Source: Amaranthus tricolor
Lineage: Eukaryota; Streptophyta; Magnoliopsida; Caryophyllales; Amaranthaceae
Length of the DNA stretch: 64,000 bases
Assembly (NCBI RefSeq): GCF_026212465.1
Contig: NC_080063.1
Span: 20,076,297-20,140,296 of the forward strand
Direction of reading: 5' to 3'
Below are positions 61,801-64,000 of the stretch, in pieces (positions within the stretch are counted from its first letter, which is position 1; every line of letters begins with the position of its first letter). The translations under genes and the position numbers were made by a program. Below the pieces are notes generated by a model, which saw only the letters and a program-made list of their open reading frames with translations, did not search any database and had not been told where the DNA came from.

Positions 61801-63223
61801 GGGCAAAAAATGATAATATATTTTTTACACAATTACCAGCTATTGTAGCAGAACAACGATTAACAGGCCGTATGCGGAAAATTGCCTGTGGTTGATACAC
61901 TATTTGAATGACCTTCTCAACAGAAACTGCATATCCACCATAAAAAGTAGCCTTAGGAAAAAAGAAATATAACACAAACAAATATGGCAAGAAAAAGCTA
62001 TCAATTCACATTCAATTGAACCAACCTTTATTGTTGTGTAAATAATTTCCCAATTCAACCACAAGCTCGTGATCTAATATATAGAAAGCGTAAGGTAGCT
62101 TCTCTTCCTTAAATTAAAAAAAAAAAATCATAATCAGTTGCTGATGTTCAAAAAACATTCAATCTGGTTTTTACTTCAAAATAAGCTTTATATAGAAGGC
62201 ATCCTAAATTTATGTTTGGCAAATTAAGGCCTTTTTTTCAGAGAATTGGTAAGCACAAAGTGCCATAATTTTTTCAAAGCTCCGAAATCAGCTGAATATA
62301 TAAAATATTTTTGTCTTGTTCAAATAAGTCTTTTTAATTCATCTTTCTTAACAGTTAGCTACTGCCATTACTGATATTGTAATCCTTCAATATAAACATT
62401 CAAAATACAAATCACTTTAGCAACTGCCATACTGATATTGTAATCCTTCAATATAAACATTCAAAATACAAATCACTTCATTATACTCGGGACATGAAAC
62501 ATCAGCTCAAATATATCACATATGTCTAAATCAAGGCACTCCGAGCATTCTTTGATTCTTGGATATGCTACGTAAAACTTTCGAAGACGAGAGTACGAGA
62601 CTAAGGATTCCTACACTAAGAGCCTGAAGAATCAAACAATGATTATGGTTAGCTGTTTTATCATCAAAACCAATAGTCCAGTAAATATGCACCAACTTAT
62701 TTTTAGTAACATTATCAACACTTGATACACAATAGGAAACCCTACCCACAAAAGTCTTTTCCAGCTCAAAAACGGTTAAAATCCATCAAAGATTTCAATG
62801 TTTAATCCTTAATCCTAGCTTGCAAAATATAGGATTACAATAACTAGCAAATTTCAATAGCCAGTCAATGAAAAAATATTTATAATAAAAAAAAAGATTA
62901 CATTTTCTCCATCACTTTCTGCAACCATGTAACACAAAATCAGCAGGTACCCCAAAATCAATTATAGTTACTTGATAAATTTAAGAAAACATATAAGCAA
63001 AATTCTGCAGAAAACCACAATTCTAAAAAAAATTGAAATTTGCCGTTAAGAGATACCCAATTCATACATTGTTGAGAAGGGAATTGACAATTTGTTGAAG
63101 TTCTTTAGGACCAGCATTTTGAGGAAGATACATAGCAGTTCCAAGTGGATTTCCTTCTGGGTCTGCCAATTGACACATCACACTGTTCCCGTTCTCCATT
63201 TCTTTTTCTCCTTCAATTTCCAT
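55809..63223 (-). CDS. NLE1: Notchless homologue, NLE domain and WD40 repeats
   Basis: NLE1 (yeast Rsa4) is a nuclear factor that sits on pre-60S particles; the AAA+ ATPase Rea1/MDN1 pulls on it during 60S maturation. Exons: 63223-63068, 62107-62026, 61926-61837, 60757-60632, 59988-59861, 59545-59346, 58530-58467, 57732-57622, 57108-56971, 56840-56698, 56600-56546, 56047-55991, 55892-55809. All are GT-AG, in phase, total 1434 nt (477 residues), the usual plant length. The NLE domain spans about residues 16-95 ([57 protein letters not shown]). Eight WD40 repeats follow, with GH...WD spacing ([67 protein letters not shown]). The protein ends RVLKLWMG. No damage is seen. Confidence 0.96.
57183..57473. 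mobile_element. MITE with about 95-bp inverted repeats in NLE1 intron 8
   Basis: The left arm contains ATTTTTAAATAAACCCACCT followed by ATTAGGTATA. The right arm, reverse-complemented, contains TATTTTTAAATAAACCCACC followed by TATTCGGTATA. Outer ends AAGGGTAACTTGTTATTAAT and AGGGGAAACTGTAAAAAATA are related. It is about 290 bp and non-coding. Confidence 0.65.
60811..61018. mobile_element. Tourist/Harbinger-like MITE in NLE1 intron 3
   Basis: Left end AGAGCCCGTTATTGTG and right end (reverse complement GGGCCCATTCGATTTTACAG) are short inverted repeats of the GGGCCCRTT type. TTA occurs at 60808-60810 and 61019-61021, the 3-bp duplication expected of Harbinger-type MITEs. It is 208 bp. Confidence 0.6.
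62357..62479. repeat. Tandem duplication, about 61-bp unit twice
   Basis: The block AGCTACTGCCATTACTGATA ... AATACAAATCACTTT is followed at once by a nearly identical copy (AGCAACTGCCATACTGATA ... AATACAAATCACTTC). It lies in NLE1 intron 1. Confidence 0.85.
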
Positions 63224-63384
63224 TTAAGGCTTTTCACTAAAATTTTGTGCTTATTAAATTATACAACCTTTCGCCTTCCGGTGATCAGTGCCTGAAAAAA
63301 AGTTTTCCCGACCAGCAACTTTGCCGAGTTCAGAAGTTGAAACTTTACTCAAAAATAAATGGTGGGTTTCACTTATAAGAATGA

Positions 63385-63456
63385 TTAGGGTTTATCATGC
63401 TAAAATAGAGGGTTTATCATGCTAAAATAGAGGGTTTATCATGCCGGATGAAAAAA
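63385..63456 (-). promoter_or_regulatory. Telo-box and three tandem 23-bp units upstream of NLE1
   Basis: TTAGGGTTT (63385-63393) is AAACCCTAA on the NLE1 strand, about 165 bases before the ATG. AGGGTTTATCATGCTAAAAT (unit of about 23 bp) is repeated about 2.5 times between 63387 and 63456, each with an AAACCCT core on the NLE1 strand. Telo-boxes are frequent in plant promoters of ribosomal and ribosome-assembly genes. Confidence 0.5.
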
Positions 63457-63514
63457 AAAAGAATAATTGAAAAAGACCCGAAAAAGAATAATTGGATCAA
63501 AGCCACAATTATTA

Positions 63515-63981
63515 GAAAATTTGAAATGAATAATGAAAAAATATAAAAAATTTACATAATAGCTAAGGTTTTAAACTATTTTGCAAAATAAATTTTTTTT
63601 TTTCCAAATTTGTAATTTGTAATTTACATAATAGCGAATAAAGGTTTAAAGTCAAAATTAGTCAAAATCTTTGTTCGTTGTTACTAACTGCAAACAAAGA
63701 TTTTGACCTCCAGTCTTTATTCACTGTTAATAACAACAAATAGCTGCGGGGTAAAATTTTAAACTGTTGTGTTTTAAGGGATTTCTCTTCTTATTTTGTG
63801 GAGTGAAAAGGGTCAAAATATTTGTTAGCTGTAAGTAACAATGAACAAAACCTTTGAATTTTTTTGACCAAACTTCTCTGAAACAAGTCGAATCAAAAAA
63901 ATGCTTATCTTGGGAAACAGTTTAAAACTTTGGCTATTATGTGAATTTTTTATATTTTTTTCTTATCCATTTCAAATTTTC
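63515..63981. mobile_element. Short non-autonomous MULE upstream of NLE1
   Basis: Left end GAAAATTTGAAATGAATAAT and right end (reverse complement GAAAATTTGAAATGGATAAG) begin inverted repeats of about 75 bp that share AAAAAATATAAAAAATT(T/C)ACA and TAATAGC(T/C)AA(G/A)GTTTTAAACT. Flanks 63507-63514 (AATTATTA) and 63982-63989 (TATTATTA) match at 7 of 8 positions. Inside are three palindromic motifs: 63673-63695, 63720-63741 and 63824-63846. It is 467 bp and non-coding. Confidence 0.75.
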
Positions 63982-64000
63982 TATTATTAGATTAAAGCCC

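Overview
This is a plant nuclear window, almost certainly from a eudicot. The genes are split by GT-AG introns, the DNA is AT-rich, a plastid ribosomal protein gene with a transit peptide is present, and the transposon families are typical of plants. The long copia LTR resembles the SIRE/Maximus type; that would fit Caryophyllales among others, but the sequence does not settle the species.

Layout. (1) 1-5468 is a nested transposon block: the 3' end of a copia element (LTR 757-2192) sits next to a decayed Mutator-like element (MULE) that carries a broken MuDR transposase and a broken plant-mobile-domain gene. (2) 5733-9566 (+) is plastid ribosomal protein L1 in 7 exons. (3) 11351-38491 (-) is SMC5. 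I resolved 30 exons giving an intact 1051-residue frame; the introns total about 24 kb and hold foldback elements, Stowaway MITEs, LINE 3' ends, a solo LTR and AT microsatellites. (4) 40819-40890 is tRNA-Gly(UCC). (5) 41064-44684 (-) is a plastid-targeted UPF0114/YqhA-family membrane protein in 5 exons. (6) 45042-45850 is a non-autonomous MULE with a target-site duplication, and 47367-51159 is a decayed mariner-like element with both ends present. (7) 51583-55035 (+) is an intronless full-length CC-NBS-LRR resistance gene. (8) 55809-63223 (-) is Notchless (NLE1), a WD40 ribosome-assembly factor, in 13 exons. (9) 63515-63981 is a second short MULE relative upstream of NLE1.

The genes have independent roles: plastid translation (RPL1), genome stability (SMC5), cytosolic 60S assembly (NLE1), immunity (CNL) and an unassigned plastid membrane protein. 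Promoter motifs fit these roles: TGGGCY boxes before RPL1, E2F-type sites before SMC5, W-boxes before the CNL gene and a telo-box before NLE1.

The least expected signal is a near-palindromic motif of about 23 bp (half-site GTTCGCTGTTA). It occurs about ten times, only inside three MULE-related elements with matching ends at 5.2-5.5 kb, 45.0-45.9 kb and 63.5-64.0 kb. This links one autonomous but dead element to two non-autonomous ones.
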